The notes beneath the pieces were generated by a model. The model searched no databases. It was not told where the DNA came from and worked only from the letters and a program-made list of their open reading frames with translations. Below are positions 23,648 to 32,789 of a stretch of DNA of 64,000 bases, in pieces. The translations under genes and the position numbers were made by a program. The stretch is from Mesorhizobium loti (GTDB taxonomy: Bacteria > Pseudomonadota > Alphaproteobacteria > Rhizobiales > Rhizobiaceae): the NCBI RefSeq assembly GCF_013170705.1, contig NZ_CP033334.1, forward strand, positions 744,001 through 808,000. Reading direction: 5' to 3'. Within the stretch, counting starts at the first letter, position 1. Each line of letters opens with the position of its first letter.

Positions 23648-24739
23648 ATGACCTTGTCCATTGCGCCATCCGCGCTGCCGATCAGCATGCGCCGGATCGA
23701 GAAACGATTTGGCAGCGTGTCGGTGCTGCGCGACCTGAACCTCGATGTCGAGGCCGGCGAGTTCCTGACGCTGCTCGGGCCCTCCGGCTCCGGAAAGACG
23801 ACGCTGCTGATGATCCTGGCCGGTTTCGTCAGGGCCAATGGCGGCTCGATCCGGGTCGGCGATGATGAGATCATCACCACGCCGCCGCACAAGCGCAACA
23901 TCGGCATGGTGTTCCAGAACTACGCGCTGTTTCCGCATATGAACGTCTTTCACAACATCGCCTTCCCGCTGAAGCAGCGCGGCGTGGCGGTCCCGGAAAC
24001 GGCCGAGCGGGTGGAGAAGGCGCTCGAGCTGGTCAAGCTCAAGGGCCTCGGCGAGCGCCGGGTCGACCAGCTTTCCGGCGGCCAGCGCCAGCGTGTGGCC
24101 CTGGCGCGCGCCATCGTCTTCGAGCCGCGCATCGTGCTGATGGACGAACCGCTGTCGGCGCTCGACAAGGGCCTGCGCGAACACATGCAGATCGAACTGC
24201 GCGCCCTGCACCGGCGGCTTGGCATGACGACGGTCTATGTCACGCACGACCAGCGCGAAGCCATCACCATGTCGGACCGCATCGCGGTGATGAACGCCGG
24301 GCGCATCGAGCAGCTCGACAAGCCGGAAACGCTCTACGCCGCGCCGAAGACGCAATTCGTCGCCGGCTTCATCGGCGAATCGAATTTCATTCCGGTCGAA
24401 TGCCGCAACGGGTCGGTCTGGTATGAGGACAGGCGGATCCAGACGGCAGGGGCGCCGCCGGCCGCCGGCCGGCATCTGATGGTGGTGCGGCCGGAGAAGC
24501 TGCGGCTGGTCACGGCGGCCGAGCCGTCGGACGGCATCAATGTGCTCGACGCCACGCTCAGTGACATCATCTACCAGGGCGACAGCTTCGTCTGTTACGC
24601 CTCGCTGCGCGACGGCCGCCAGCTGACGCTGCGCGACTATTGCCGCAGCGATGTGCTGTCCAGGCTGCCGGCCCCCGGCCAGCCGGTCAGGCTTGGCCTC
24701 GATGCAAAGGACACGATCCTGGTGGAGGCAGAGGGATGA
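23648..24739 (+). CDS. PotA-type ABC importer ATPase
   Basis: 363 residues. Walker A GPSGSGKTTLLMILAGF, Q-loop MVFQNYALFPHMNVFHNI, signature LSGGQRQRVALARAIV, Walker B IVLMDEPLSALDKGL, and the C-terminal TOBE-type domain from about residue 280 are all present. It drives uptake through the two permeases that follow. Its stop overlaps the first permease start by 4 bases (ATGA), so translation is coupled. Confidence 0.94.
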   Translation: MTLSIAPSALPISMRRIEKRFGSVSVLRDLNLDVEAGEFLTLLGPSGSGKTTLLMILAGFVRANGGSIRVGDDEIITTPPHKRNIGMVFQNYALFPHMNVFHNIAFPLKQRGVAVPETAERVEKALELVKLKGLGERRVDQLSGGQRQRVALARAIVFEPRIVLMDEPLSALDKGLREHMQIELRALHRRLGMTTVYVTHDQREAITMSDRIAVMNAGRIEQLDKPETLYAAPKTQFVAGFIGESNFIPVECRNGSVWYEDRRIQTAGAPPAAGRHLMVVRPEKLRLVTAAEPSDGINVLDATLSDIIYQGDSFVCYASLRDGRQLTLRDYCRSDVLSRLPAPGQPVRLGLDAKDTILVEAEG

Positions 24740-25659
24740 ACGCGCCATCCGCCCTCCTCGACGAGGCCGCCGGCGCGGGCCGGGACCTCAACGCGCGGTC
24801 GCTGCGTGCCGATGCGCGGCGCGAGCAGCTCAGGCTGCTGGCGCTTCTGTCACCCAGCCTGTTCCTCGTCTTCGCCATCATCATCGTGCCGATCGGCTGG
24901 CTGTTCTGGCTGTCGCTGTTCGACGAAGCCGGGGCCTTCAGCGCGTCCAACTATGCGCGCTTCTTCGAGCAGGCCTCCTACATCAAGACCTTCATCACCA
25001 CCTTCAAGGTAGCCTTCATCGTCACCGGCGCCTGCGTGCTGCTCGGCTATCCCCTGGCCTACATGCTGTCGCAGCTGCCGCGCCGCGCGGCGTCGATCTG
25101 CCTGATCTTCGTCATCCTGCCGTTCTGGACATCGGTGCTGGTGCGCACCTATGCCTGGCTGGTGATCCTGCAGCGCAAGGGCCTGATCAACAGCTGGCTG
25201 ATCGACCTCGGCGTGATCAGCCAGCCGCTGCCGCTCGCCAACAATCTGTCCGGCGTCGTCATCGGCATGACGCATATATTGCTGCCCTTCCTGGTGCTGC
25301 CGCTCTACGCCTCGATGAAGACCATCGACACCGACTGCCTGCGCGCCGGCATGAACCTTGGCGCCGGCCCGGTCGCCACCTTCCGGCAGATCTTCTTTCC
25401 GCTGTCGCTGCCCGGCCTCGCCTCGGGCGTGGTCATCGTCTTCGTGCTCTGCCTCGGCTTCTTCGTCACGCCTGCTCTGATGGGCGGCGGCAAGGTGATC
25501 ATGTGGGCGATGCGCATGGAGCAGACCACCAGCCTCTATTCCAACTGGGGTGCGGGCGCGGCGCTTGGCGTCGTGCTGCTGTTGGTCACGCTGGCGCTTC
25601 TCGGTCTCTTCCAATGGCTGCTCGGCGCGCGCGCCATCGGTGTATGGAGTTCGCGATGA
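24736..25659 (+). CDS. PotB-type ABC permease
   Basis: 307 residues from the ATG at 24736 that overlaps the ATPase stop. About six membrane segments start near residue 37 (LLALLSPSLFLVFAIIIVPIGWLFW). The coupling loop CLRAGMNLGAGPVATFRQIFFPLSLPG is the EAA motif that contacts PotA. It overlaps the next permease by 4 bases. Confidence 0.93.
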   Translation: MNAPSALLDEAAGAGRDLNARSLRADARREQLRLLALLSPSLFLVFAIIIVPIGWLFWLSLFDEAGAFSASNYARFFEQASYIKTFITTFKVAFIVTGACVLLGYPLAYMLSQLPRRAASICLIFVILPFWTSVLVRTYAWLVILQRKGLINSWLIDLGVISQPLPLANNLSGVVIGMTHILLPFLVLPLYASMKTIDTDCLRAGMNLGAGPVATFRQIFFPLSLPGLASGVVIVFVLCLGFFVTPALMGGGKVIMWAMRMEQTTSLYSNWGAGAALGVVLLLVTLALLGLFQWLLGARAIGVWSSR

Positions 25660-26456
25660 GCGGGGATGTCGGCCTGCCGATCTCGCACCGGCAACGTCTG
25701 TGGCTCTACGCGCTGGGCGGCCTGGTGCTGTTGTTCCTGATCGCGCCGTCGGTCATCATCGTCATCATGTCGTTTTCGGATTCGACGCTGCTGCAGTTCC
25801 CGCCACGGCAATGGTCGCTGCGCTGGTACCAGAGCTACTTCCAGTCGCTGGAATGGCGCGACGCGACCGTCGTATCGGTCAAGGTGGCCGTCATGACCGT
25901 GCTGGTGGCGACGCCGCTCGGCACCGCCGCCGCCTATGCGATCAACCGGGGCACGCTGCGCTTCAACGGTACCATCAACGCGCTATTGACGGCCTCGCTG
26001 ATCATACCGGTGATCCTGATCGGCATCGGCACCTTCTTCCTCTATGCGCGCATCGGCCTCAACAACACGCTGACCGGCCTGGTCATCGCCCATACGGTGC
26101 AGGCGCTGCCCCTGGTGGTGCTGACCGTACTTTCGGGATTGCGCTCCTACGACATGAACCAGGAGCGGGTGGCGCGCAGCCTGGGCGCCGGGCGCATCGG
26201 CGCCTTCTGGCAGGTGACCATGCCGCAAATCCGCTTCTCGATCGTCTCGGGCGCGCTATTCGCCTTCATCACTTCCTTTGACGAAGTGGTGGTTTCGCTG
26301 TTCATATCGGGCGGCGAGACGACGACATTGACACGCCGCATGTTCAACGCGCTGCGCGACCAGATCGATCCGACCATCGCCGCCATCTCGACCTGCCTGA
26401 TCGTGCTTTCCGTTCTGCTCCTGTCGGTGGCGCAGATCTTCGGGCGGCGGCATTGA
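25656..26456 (+). CDS. PotC-type ABC permease
   Basis: 266 residues starting at the ATG of an ATGA overlap with the first permease. The first membrane segment is LWLYALGGLVLLFLIAPSVIIV. The EAA-type loop ERVARSLGAGRIGAFWQVTMPQIR is present. It pairs with the PotB-type subunit as a heterodimeric channel. The gamma-glutamyltransferase gene follows after 30 bases. Confidence 0.93.
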   Translation: MSGDVGLPISHRQRLWLYALGGLVLLFLIAPSVIIVIMSFSDSTLLQFPPRQWSLRWYQSYFQSLEWRDATVVSVKVAVMTVLVATPLGTAAAYAINRGTLRFNGTINALLTASLIIPVILIGIGTFFLYARIGLNNTLTGLVIAHTVQALPLVVLTVLSGLRSYDMNQERVARSLGAGRIGAFWQVTMPQIRFSIVSGALFAFITSFDEVVVSLFISGGETTTLTRRMFNALRDQIDPTIAAISTCLIVLSVLLLSVAQIFGRRH

Positions 26457-26486
26457 TTTCCATCAGACCAATTCGCTGAAGTGACC

Positions 26487-28091
26487 ATGGGATATCCAGA
26501 CAGAATGCGTGATTTCCAGTTTCCCGGCCGCTCGCCGGTTCGTGCCACGGAGGCGGTTGCCGCGACCTCGCATCCGCTCGCCACCCTTGCCGCGATCGAC
26601 ATGCTGCGCGCCGGCGGCAACGCCATGGACGCCGCCGTCTGCGCCGCCGCCGTGCAAGGCGTCGTCGAGCCGCAATCGACCGGCATCGGTGGCGATTGCT
26701 TTGTCCTTTACTGCCCGAAAGGGCAAGGCGACGTGCTGGCCTTCAACGGTTCCGGCCGAGCGCCCGCGGGCGCCACGGTCGACTGGTATCTGGACAAGGG
26801 TTTCAGCGAGCTTCCCAAACAGGGGCCGCACGCGGTGACCGTGCCGGGCGCCATCGACGCCTGGTGCCGGCTGCTGGAGGATCATGGACGCAAGAGCCTG
26901 GCCGAGGTTCTGGTGCCCGCCATCCATTATGCCGAGAACGGCTATGTCGTGCATGACCGCGTCGCCTTCGACTGGGCCGAGCCGGAAACCGACCTGTCGG
27001 CCGACGAACACGCCGCGCGCATCTTCCTGCCGGACGGCAAGGCGCCGAAGGCCGGCGATATCCATCGCCAGCCGGAACTCGCCGCCACCTTGCGGGTGAT
27101 CGCAAGGCAGGGCCGCGCGGGGTTCTATGAAGGTGCCGTCGCCGACGACATGGTGCGCCGGCTCAATGAACTCGGCGGGCTGCATTCGCACGAGGATTTC
27201 GCAGCGACCAAGGGCGACTATGTGGCGCCGGTCAGCACCTCTTATGGCGGCCATGACATCCACCAGATGCCGCCGAACAACCAGGGGCTGACGGCGCTGT
27301 TGATGCTGAACGTGCTGTCGGGCTTCCGGCTCGACGGGCTCGATCCCAACGGTGCCGAGCGGCTGCATCTCGAAATCGAGGCCGGGCGCCTCGCCTACCA
27401 GGACCGCGACCGCTACCTCGGCGACCAGGACCATGTTCCGGTGCCGGTGAGAGAGCTTCTGTCCAGCGCCTATGCCGACCGGCTGCGCGCCGAAATTCAT
27501 CGCGACCGCGCCATGACGCATCTGCCGCGCCTGGACCTGCCCGGCAGCGACACGGTCTACATCTCGATCGTCGACCGCGACCGCAACGCGGTCTCCTTCA
27601 TCAACTCGACCTATTATTCGTTCGGCAGCGGTGTCGTCAGTCCGAAGACCGGCGTCGTGCTGCAGAATCGCGGCTCGAGCTTCCGGCTCGACCCGGCACA
27701 CCCGAACGCGATCGCGCCCGGCAAGCGGCCTATGCACACGATCATGCCCGGCATGGCGACGAAGAACGGCCGCGTGGTGATGCCGTTCGGCGTCATGGGC
27801 GGCGGCTACCAGCCTTTCGGCCATGTCCATCTTTTGACCAACATGATCGACTTCGGCATGGACCCGCAGCAGGCGCTGGATGCGCCGCGCGTGTTCTACA
27901 ATGACGGCGTTGTGGAGGCCGAGCGCAACGTTCCCGGCGAGGCGCTCGAAGGCCTGCGCAAGCGCGGCCATCGCGTCGTCGAACCGCAGCATCCGCTTGG
28001 CGGCGGGCAGGCGGTGCTGATCGACTGGGAGAAAGGCACGCTGACCGGAGCCTCCGATCCGCGCAAGGACGGGGTGGCGCTTGGGTATTGA
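26487..28091 (+). CDS. Gamma-glutamyltransferase family hydrolase, cytoplasmic
   Basis: 534 residues from the ATG at 26487; a GTG two codons upstream is possible. Seen: VAATSHPLATLAAIDMLRAGGNAMDAAV (family N-terminus), STGIGGDCF, PPNNQGLTALLMLN, the processing site GSDTVYISIVD with the nucleophile Thr near residue 355, GSGVVSPKTGVVLQNRGSSF and GVMGGGYQPFGHV. It is an Ntn-hydrolase that cuts itself in two. The usual TTH at the nucleophile reads TVY here. No signal peptide is visible, so unlike the classical periplasmic enzyme it should act in the cytoplasm, on what the importer brings in. Confidence 0.9.
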   Translation: MGYPDRMRDFQFPGRSPVRATEAVAATSHPLATLAAIDMLRAGGNAMDAAVCAAAVQGVVEPQSTGIGGDCFVLYCPKGQGDVLAFNGSGRAPAGATVDWYLDKGFSELPKQGPHAVTVPGAIDAWCRLLEDHGRKSLAEVLVPAIHYAENGYVVHDRVAFDWAEPETDLSADEHAARIFLPDGKAPKAGDIHRQPELAATLRVIARQGRAGFYEGAVADDMVRRLNELGGLHSHEDFAATKGDYVAPVSTSYGGHDIHQMPPNNQGLTALLMLNVLSGFRLDGLDPNGAERLHLEIEAGRLAYQDRDRYLGDQDHVPVPVRELLSSAYADRLRAEIHRDRAMTHLPRLDLPGSDTVYISIVDRDRNAVSFINSTYYSFGSGVVSPKTGVVLQNRGSSFRLDPAHPNAIAPGKRPMHTIMPGMATKNGRVVMPFGVMGGGYQPFGHVHLLTNMIDFGMDPQQALDAPRVFYNDGVVEAERNVPGEALEGLRKRGHRVVEPQHPLGGGQAVLIDWEKGTLTGASDPRKDGVALGY

Positions 28092-28190
28092 GGGATGGGG
28101 CAAGGCCGACCGAGTATAGCGACCGGGAGAAGGACACTGTCGCGAATGATTTCGCCAGTCGCCAGCGTTGCAAGGTAAGCGCCGACGTTG

Positions 28191-28260
28191 CTGTCAGCCC
28201 TTTTTCCCCGTCACCATACGGGGAGAAAGGGCTGACAGGGCAATGAGGGGCGGCGGCGCC
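28191..28260. repeat. Intergenic repeat B copy 1 with a long hairpin
   Basis: Positions 28191-28211 and 28218-28238 form a 21-bp stem (one mismatch) around a CACCAT loop, with CCCCGT/ACGGGG at its tip, followed by GAGGGGCGGCGGCG. A related copy is at 57786-57850. The hairpin lies between the gamma-glutamyltransferase and the CoA-ligase genes and could attenuate read-through. Confidence 0.65.
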
Positions 28261-28332
28261 CTCTACAATTGTCCAGGGTCGGCGTCGTCCGCTGGACTTC
28301 CAAAAGCAGTCGTTTGAACATAGCCGGTGACC

Positions 28333-29859
28333 ATGACCCAAGCTGAAGCCCACCCCGACCTCTCCCTCCGCCTCGCCGCCGGCGCCGACGACGCTCCGGC
28401 GATCCTGGCCCCCGAGAGAACCACACTCACCCATGGCGGGCTGCGGAGCCTGATCCAGGCCACGGCCGAGCGGCTGCATGCGCTCGGCATCGGCCGAGGC
28501 GACAGGGTGGCCATCGTGCTGCCGAATGGGCCGGAGATGGCCACCGCTTTCGTCGCCGCGGCCGCGGCCGCCTCGACGGCGCCGCTCAACCCGGCCTACC
28601 GGGCAGACGAGCTCGATTTCTACCTCACCGACATCGGCGCCAAGGCGATCCTCGTCGCGGAGAACGAGGCCGGGCCGGCGGTGGCGGTGGCTGAACGCCT
28701 CGGCATCGGCGTGTTGAGGCTCATCGTGCAACCCGACGCGCCTGCCGGCAGTTTCACCATCGAAGGCGCGGCGGTCGGCCCGCAAGCGGCGCCCGACATG
28801 GCAGGGGACGGCGACATCGCGCTTTTGCTGCACACGTCAGGCACGACATCGCGTCCGAAGCTGGTGCCGCTCAGCCATGCCAACATTGCCGCTTCCGCCC
28901 GTCATATCGGCGCGACGCTCGGCTTGAGCGCCGACGACCGCTGCCTCAACATCATGCCGCTGTTCCACATCCATGGCCTGATCGCGGCGGTGCTGTCGTC
29001 GCTGGCAGCGGGGGGCAGCATCTTCTGCACGCCGGGCTTCAACGCCCTGCGCTTCTTCCAGTGGTTGGGCGACGCCAGGCCGAGCTGGTACACGGCGGTG
29101 CCGACCATGCACCAGGCGATCCTGCCGCGCGCGGCGCGCAATGCGGAGGTGCTGGCGGCGGCGCGCCTGCGCTTCATCCGCTCCTCCTCGGCGTCGCTGC
29201 CGGCGCAAGTGATGGGCGAGCTCGAGACAACCTTCGGCTGTCCGGTGATCGAATCCTACGGGATGACCGAGGCCGCGCACCAGATGGCGTCGAACCGGCT
29301 GCCGCCGGGCCTGCGCAAGCCGGGAAGCGTAGGGGCTTCCGCCGGCCCCGAAGTGGCGGTGATGGCGCCGGACGGGCGGCTGCTGACAGCCGGCGAGACC
29401 GGCGAGATCGTCATTCGCGGTCCCAATGTCACCGCGGGCTATGAGAAGAACCCGGACGCCAACGCCACGGCCTTCGCGCATGGCTGGTTCCACACCGGCG
29501 ACCAGGGCGTGCTCGACGAGGACGGTTATCTCCGCGTCACCGGCAGGCTCAAGGAGATCATCAACCGTGGCGGCGAGAAGATCTCGCCGCTCGAGGTCGA
29601 CGACGTGCTGATGGACCATCCGGCGGTGGCGCAGGTGGTCACCTTCGCCATGCCGCATGACAAGCTCGGCGAGGATGTAGCGGCGGCGGTCGTGCTGCGC
29701 GAAGGCATGAGCGCCACCGAAAGCGATATACGCGCTCACGCCGCGACGCGGCTCGCCGACTTCAAGGTGCCGCGCAAGGTGCTGATCCTGGACGAAATCC
29801 CCAAGGGCGCGACGGGCAAGCTGCAGCGCATCGGGCTTGCCGCCAAACTCGGACTTTGA
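28333..29859 (+). CDS. Pcs60/AAE3-type acyl-CoA (oxalyl-CoA) ligase
   Basis: 508 residues. ANL-superfamily motifs: P-loop LLHTSGTTSRPKLVPLSHAN, IESYGMTEAAHQM, WFHTGDQGVLDEDGYL, GRLKEIINRGGEKISPLEVD, PKGATGKLQRIG. Several stretches (MPLFHIHGLIAAVLSSLAAGG, WYTAVPTMHQAIL, RSSSASLPAQVM, MTEAAHQMASNRLPPGLRKPGS) follow the oxalate-CoA ligase subgroup (yeast Pcs60, plant AAE3) closely, so oxalate or a similar short diacid is the best guess. It forms acyl-AMP then the thioester. It overlaps nothing upstream but is followed after 2 bases by the reductase gene. No oxalyl-CoA decarboxylase is in the window. Confidence 0.8.
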   Translation: MTQAEAHPDLSLRLAAGADDAPAILAPERTTLTHGGLRSLIQATAERLHALGIGRGDRVAIVLPNGPEMATAFVAAAAAASTAPLNPAYRADELDFYLTDIGAKAILVAENEAGPAVAVAERLGIGVLRLIVQPDAPAGSFTIEGAAVGPQAAPDMAGDGDIALLLHTSGTTSRPKLVPLSHANIAASARHIGATLGLSADDRCLNIMPLFHIHGLIAAVLSSLAAGGSIFCTPGFNALRFFQWLGDARPSWYTAVPTMHQAILPRAARNAEVLAAARLRFIRSSSASLPAQVMGELETTFGCPVIESYGMTEAAHQMASNRLPPGLRKPGSVGASAGPEVAVMAPDGRLLTAGETGEIVIRGPNVTAGYEKNPDANATAFAHGWFHTGDQGVLDEDGYLRVTGRLKEIINRGGEKISPLEVDDVLMDHPAVAQVVTFAMPHDKLGEDVAAAVVLREGMSATESDIRAHAATRLADFKVPRKVLILDEIPKGATGKLQRIGLAAKLGL

Positions 29860-29861
29860 CG

Positions 29862-30842
29862 ATGAAGATCACCATTTTCGGCGCCGGCGCGATCGGCGGC
29901 TATCTCGCGGCCAAGCTGGCCATCGCCGGCCGAACCGACCTGTCGATCGTCGCACGCGGCGCCCACCTCGAAGCGGTCAAGGCAAACGGCCTGCGCCTGA
30001 TCGAGGACGGCCAGGAATCGGTGGCGCCGGTGAGAGCCGCCGCGAAGGCCGAGGAACTCGGCGTGCAGGACACTGTCGTGCTGGCGCTGAAGGCCCACTC
30101 GCTCACCCCGGCACTGGACCAGATCGCACCACTGCTTGGAGACCACACATCAGTCGTCACCATGCAGAACGGCGTGCCGTGGTGGTATTTCCATGGCGTG
30201 GTCGGGCCGCTCGAAGGCACCAGGCTGAACGCGGTCGATCCCGGCGGCGCGATCTGGCAGCGGATCGGGCCGGAGCGCGTCGTCGGCTCGGTCGTCTATC
30301 CCGCCGTCGAGGTCGACGCGCCCGGCCTCATCCGCCATGTCGAGGGCAAGCGCTTCTCGCTTGGCGAACCCTCGGGCGAGCGCAGCGAACGGGTGACGCG
30401 TCTGGCGGAGGAAATGGTCAAGGCCGGCCTGCAGGCGCCGGTGCGCGAGGATATCCGCAGCGAAATCTGGGTGAAGCTGTGGGGCAACCTCTCCTTCAAC
30501 CCGATCTCGGCGCTGACCGGCAGCACGCTGGCGGGAATCGTCGCCGACGAAGGTACCCGCCAGCTTGCCCGCACCATGATGCTGGAGGCGCAAGCGATCG
30601 GCGAAAGCCTGGGCGTGCGTTTTCCGATCGGGGTCGACCGCCGCATCAAGGGCGCTGGCGACGTCGGCGAGCACAAGACCTCGATGCTGCAGGATTTGGA
30701 GCGCGGGCGCCCGATGGAGATCGACGCGCTGGTAACAGCGGTACAGGAACTTGGCCGGCTGACGGACAAGCCGACGCCGACGATTGATGCCGTGCTGGCG
30801 CTGGTGCGGCGGCTGGCGGTGCAGCGCGGGTGCTATGGGTGA
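29862..30842 (+). CDS. Ketopantoate reductase-like (ApbA/PanE) dehydrogenase
   Basis: 326 residues from the ATG at 29862. The NADPH Rossmann motif is KITIFGAGAIGGYLAAKLA. The C-terminal ApbA domain has the catalytic Lys in EIWVKLWGNLSFNPISALTG and the E-containing DVGEHKTSMLQDLERGRPMEID. The family reduces 2-dehydropantoate, but many paralogs act on other 2-oxo acids. Its place 2 bases after a CoA ligase and in an ABC/GGT locus suggests a catabolic paralog rather than coenzyme A synthesis. Confidence 0.88.
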   Translation: MKITIFGAGAIGGYLAAKLAIAGRTDLSIVARGAHLEAVKANGLRLIEDGQESVAPVRAAAKAEELGVQDTVVLALKAHSLTPALDQIAPLLGDHTSVVTMQNGVPWWYFHGVVGPLEGTRLNAVDPGGAIWQRIGPERVVGSVVYPAVEVDAPGLIRHVEGKRFSLGEPSGERSERVTRLAEEMVKAGLQAPVREDIRSEIWVKLWGNLSFNPISALTGSTLAGIVADEGTRQLARTMMLEAQAIGESLGVRFPIGVDRRIKGAGDVGEHKTSMLQDLERGRPMEIDALVTAVQELGRLTDKPTPTIDAVLALVRRLAVQRGCYG

Positions 30843-30974
30843 GGGGACGACGGGCTGAGCCTCGAGGCGCCGGCGATGCGTCCGCCACTACGGCATCTTA
30901 CGAATATGTATTCCAGCGGAAATGCGCGGGAAACATAAATGGCTCATTGCTTCGCGGAGAATGGAGTCATCTCA

Positions 30975-31226
30975 ATGAACAGGATCGCTGAAACCTTCTG
31001 GATTGCGTCCGCGCTGGTTCTAGGCGCGGCCCTTGCAGCCGTAGCGGTACCGATCGTTGCCATCGTTTGCTTTTTGGCGCTCGCGCTTCCTGTGGCAATG
31101 CGGAGGATTCAGCGGCACCGCTATTGCGGCGATGTCGTTTCTCGCTCCACTCGAAAAGGCCCGGCTGATCGGTCCGGTGTTCCTCTGACCATAGAGACGA
31201 CCTACACCGTCGTTCGGCGATCGTAG
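30975..31226 (+). CDS. Small membrane protein, unknown
   Basis: 83 residues from the ATG at 30975 (MNRIAETFWIASALVLGAAL); an upstream ATG at 30939 is less likely. One long hydrophobic segment covers residues 8-40, followed by a basic tail (MRRIQRHRY). Predicted single-pass or hairpin inner-membrane protein. No family recognised. Confidence 0.5.
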   Translation: MNRIAETFWIASALVLGAALAAVAVPIVAIVCFLALALPVAMRRIQRHRYCGDVVSRSTRKGPADRSGVPLTIETTYTVVRRS

Positions 31227-31339
31227 TCCTGTCTGCGGTGGCAACGATGGCCGCTGGCGCCATGGCGCCGGGCACGTTTCGGACACTACCGCATCGAACT
31301 GGCATCCTGGGTATCGCCCGCAATAAAAAGCGACAATGA

Positions 31340-32134
31340 ATGTTGGATGAAGAAGCCCAGGGGCCGCCCGCAACGCCATTGGTTCCACAGATTGACAGAT
31401 GCGGCGGAAACGATAGCCTTGCATTCCAAGGTGCGCCTGGCCGGCATCTGGCACCATCAGGTCCATCCGTCGTCGAGACACTCGATGGCATAGGCACTAT
31501 TGGCCTGCACAACTTTATTGCGCAACAGTTTTCCATGCCGGAGGGCATGTGCGGACGTGCTGCTGGGGCAGTCATGGGCCTGATAAATCACCTGCCCAAC
31601 AGGCGGGCCATCGAACGATTGGGCATCGGCGAGCGGGATGACGTGCTTGAAATAGGCTTTGGGCCGGGTTGGGCGCTCAAGAAAATGGCCAGACTTGCGC
31701 ATAGCGGTACGGTTACGGGGGTGGACCGGTCGCCGACGATGTTTCGTCAGGCCCAAATTCGAAATCGAGCCGCAATTCAAGACGGAAAGCTGAAGCTGAT
31801 CCAGGGTACCTTCGAGCGGCTGCCAGTGGAAACCGCCTCAATGGACAAGGTTCTTGCCGTCAACGTGATTTACTTCTGCTCGCCGACCGGAACCGCCCTG
31901 GCGGAAGCCCACAGGGTTCTACGTCCGGGCGGAACAATGTCGATCTATGCGACAGATTGCTCTTCAATGAAGAGGTTGCAATTCGTTGGCCCCGAAACCC
32001 GACAAACATTTGATCTAAAGGGACTTGAGGATTTCCTCGGCAAGAGTGCATTTGCGTCGGATCACATCGATATTCAAATGATTTGGTTGCCATTCGGCTT
32101 TCGCGGCCTGGTGGCGCGACTGTGCAAGCGGTGA
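31340..32134 (+). CDS. Class I SAM-dependent methyltransferase
   Basis: 264 residues if started at the ATG at 31340. The catalytic fold begins near residue 68: MCGRAAGAVMGLINHLPNRRAIE, SAM motif I DVLEIGFGPGWALKKMA, VTGVDRSPTMFRQA, post-motif LPVETASMDKVLAVNVIYF and LRPGGTMSIY. Relatives usually start only a few residues before the segment LHNFIAQQF (residue 56), so the first 50 residues are doubtful: either an extension, or a sign of a lost start codon or frameshift. The substrate is unknown; close relatives are annotated as lipid or small-molecule methyltransferases. Confidence 0.75.
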   Translation: MLDEEAQGPPATPLVPQIDRCGGNDSLAFQGAPGRHLAPSGPSVVETLDGIGTIGLHNFIAQQFSMPEGMCGRAAGAVMGLINHLPNRRAIERLGIGERDDVLEIGFGPGWALKKMARLAHSGTVTGVDRSPTMFRQAQIRNRAAIQDGKLKLIQGTFERLPVETASMDKVLAVNVIYFCSPTGTALAEAHRVLRPGGTMSIYATDCSSMKRLQFVGPETRQTFDLKGLEDFLGKSAFASDHIDIQMIWLPFGFRGLVARLCKR

Positions 32135-32369
32135 CGTGGTGCACAGGGTCCGCGCGCCAACTGACCGTCTTCGAAGCACCCGCGTGGCCGGTGCCGACCA
32201 TCGATTGCCGCCACGACTGTGCCCAAGAACGCGACCCCCCTCTGCAACACCGATCGGTGCCAACCAGTTCTGGACCGAGGGTCGAGCGGCAGCCGGGGGA
32301 TTGACCGGCAGGGATTCACCCTGACCAAGCCCGGTAGCCTGAACGGCTGCGCTGCTCTGCGGAGGGCAA

Positions 32370-32657
32370 ATGCCCAATAACGCGCGATTGCGACTGCTGG
32401 GCGCTTTCACGGCCGTTGTCGTTGGGGTTGGGTATTATGTCCTCGGCGAATATCGAACGCACCAGCATGGAAAAGAAGCGACGTTGCAGCAACTGGTGGA
32501 TAAAGCGCTGCGGCAGGGGTGCCTCGATGACTTTAACGCCACGCTCTCAATCCCGCCGGACCACCCATATGAAGTCGCGAACTGCCTCCGAATGGGCTAT
32601 TTAAGCGAAGCCGAGGTAAAAAGTCGGGAGGATTACCTTGGCATCCCACTGCGCTAA
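32370..32657 (+). CDS. Small membrane-anchored protein, unknown
   Basis: 95 residues from an ATG with GGAGGG just upstream. An N-terminal hydrophobic stretch (LRLLGAFTAVVVGVGYYVLG) is followed by a polar part with two cysteines (QGCLDD, ANCLRM). Probably anchored in the inner membrane with the tail in the periplasm. No family recognised. The good ribosome site makes it credible. Confidence 0.6.
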   Translation: MPNNARLRLLGAFTAVVVGVGYYVLGEYRTHQHGKEATLQQLVDKALRQGCLDDFNATLSIPPDHPYEVANCLRMGYLSEAEVKSREDYLGIPLR

Positions 32658-32789
32658 ACGCAGGAAATTTTGGCCCGGCAGTCCGATGCCGCCATGCTGG
32701 GCCCACAACAGGTGGAAACGAGCTTGCATCGAGAGCGATCCCTGTAACCAGGCGACTTGATCCAATACTAACATGAGGCAGGCGAAACG

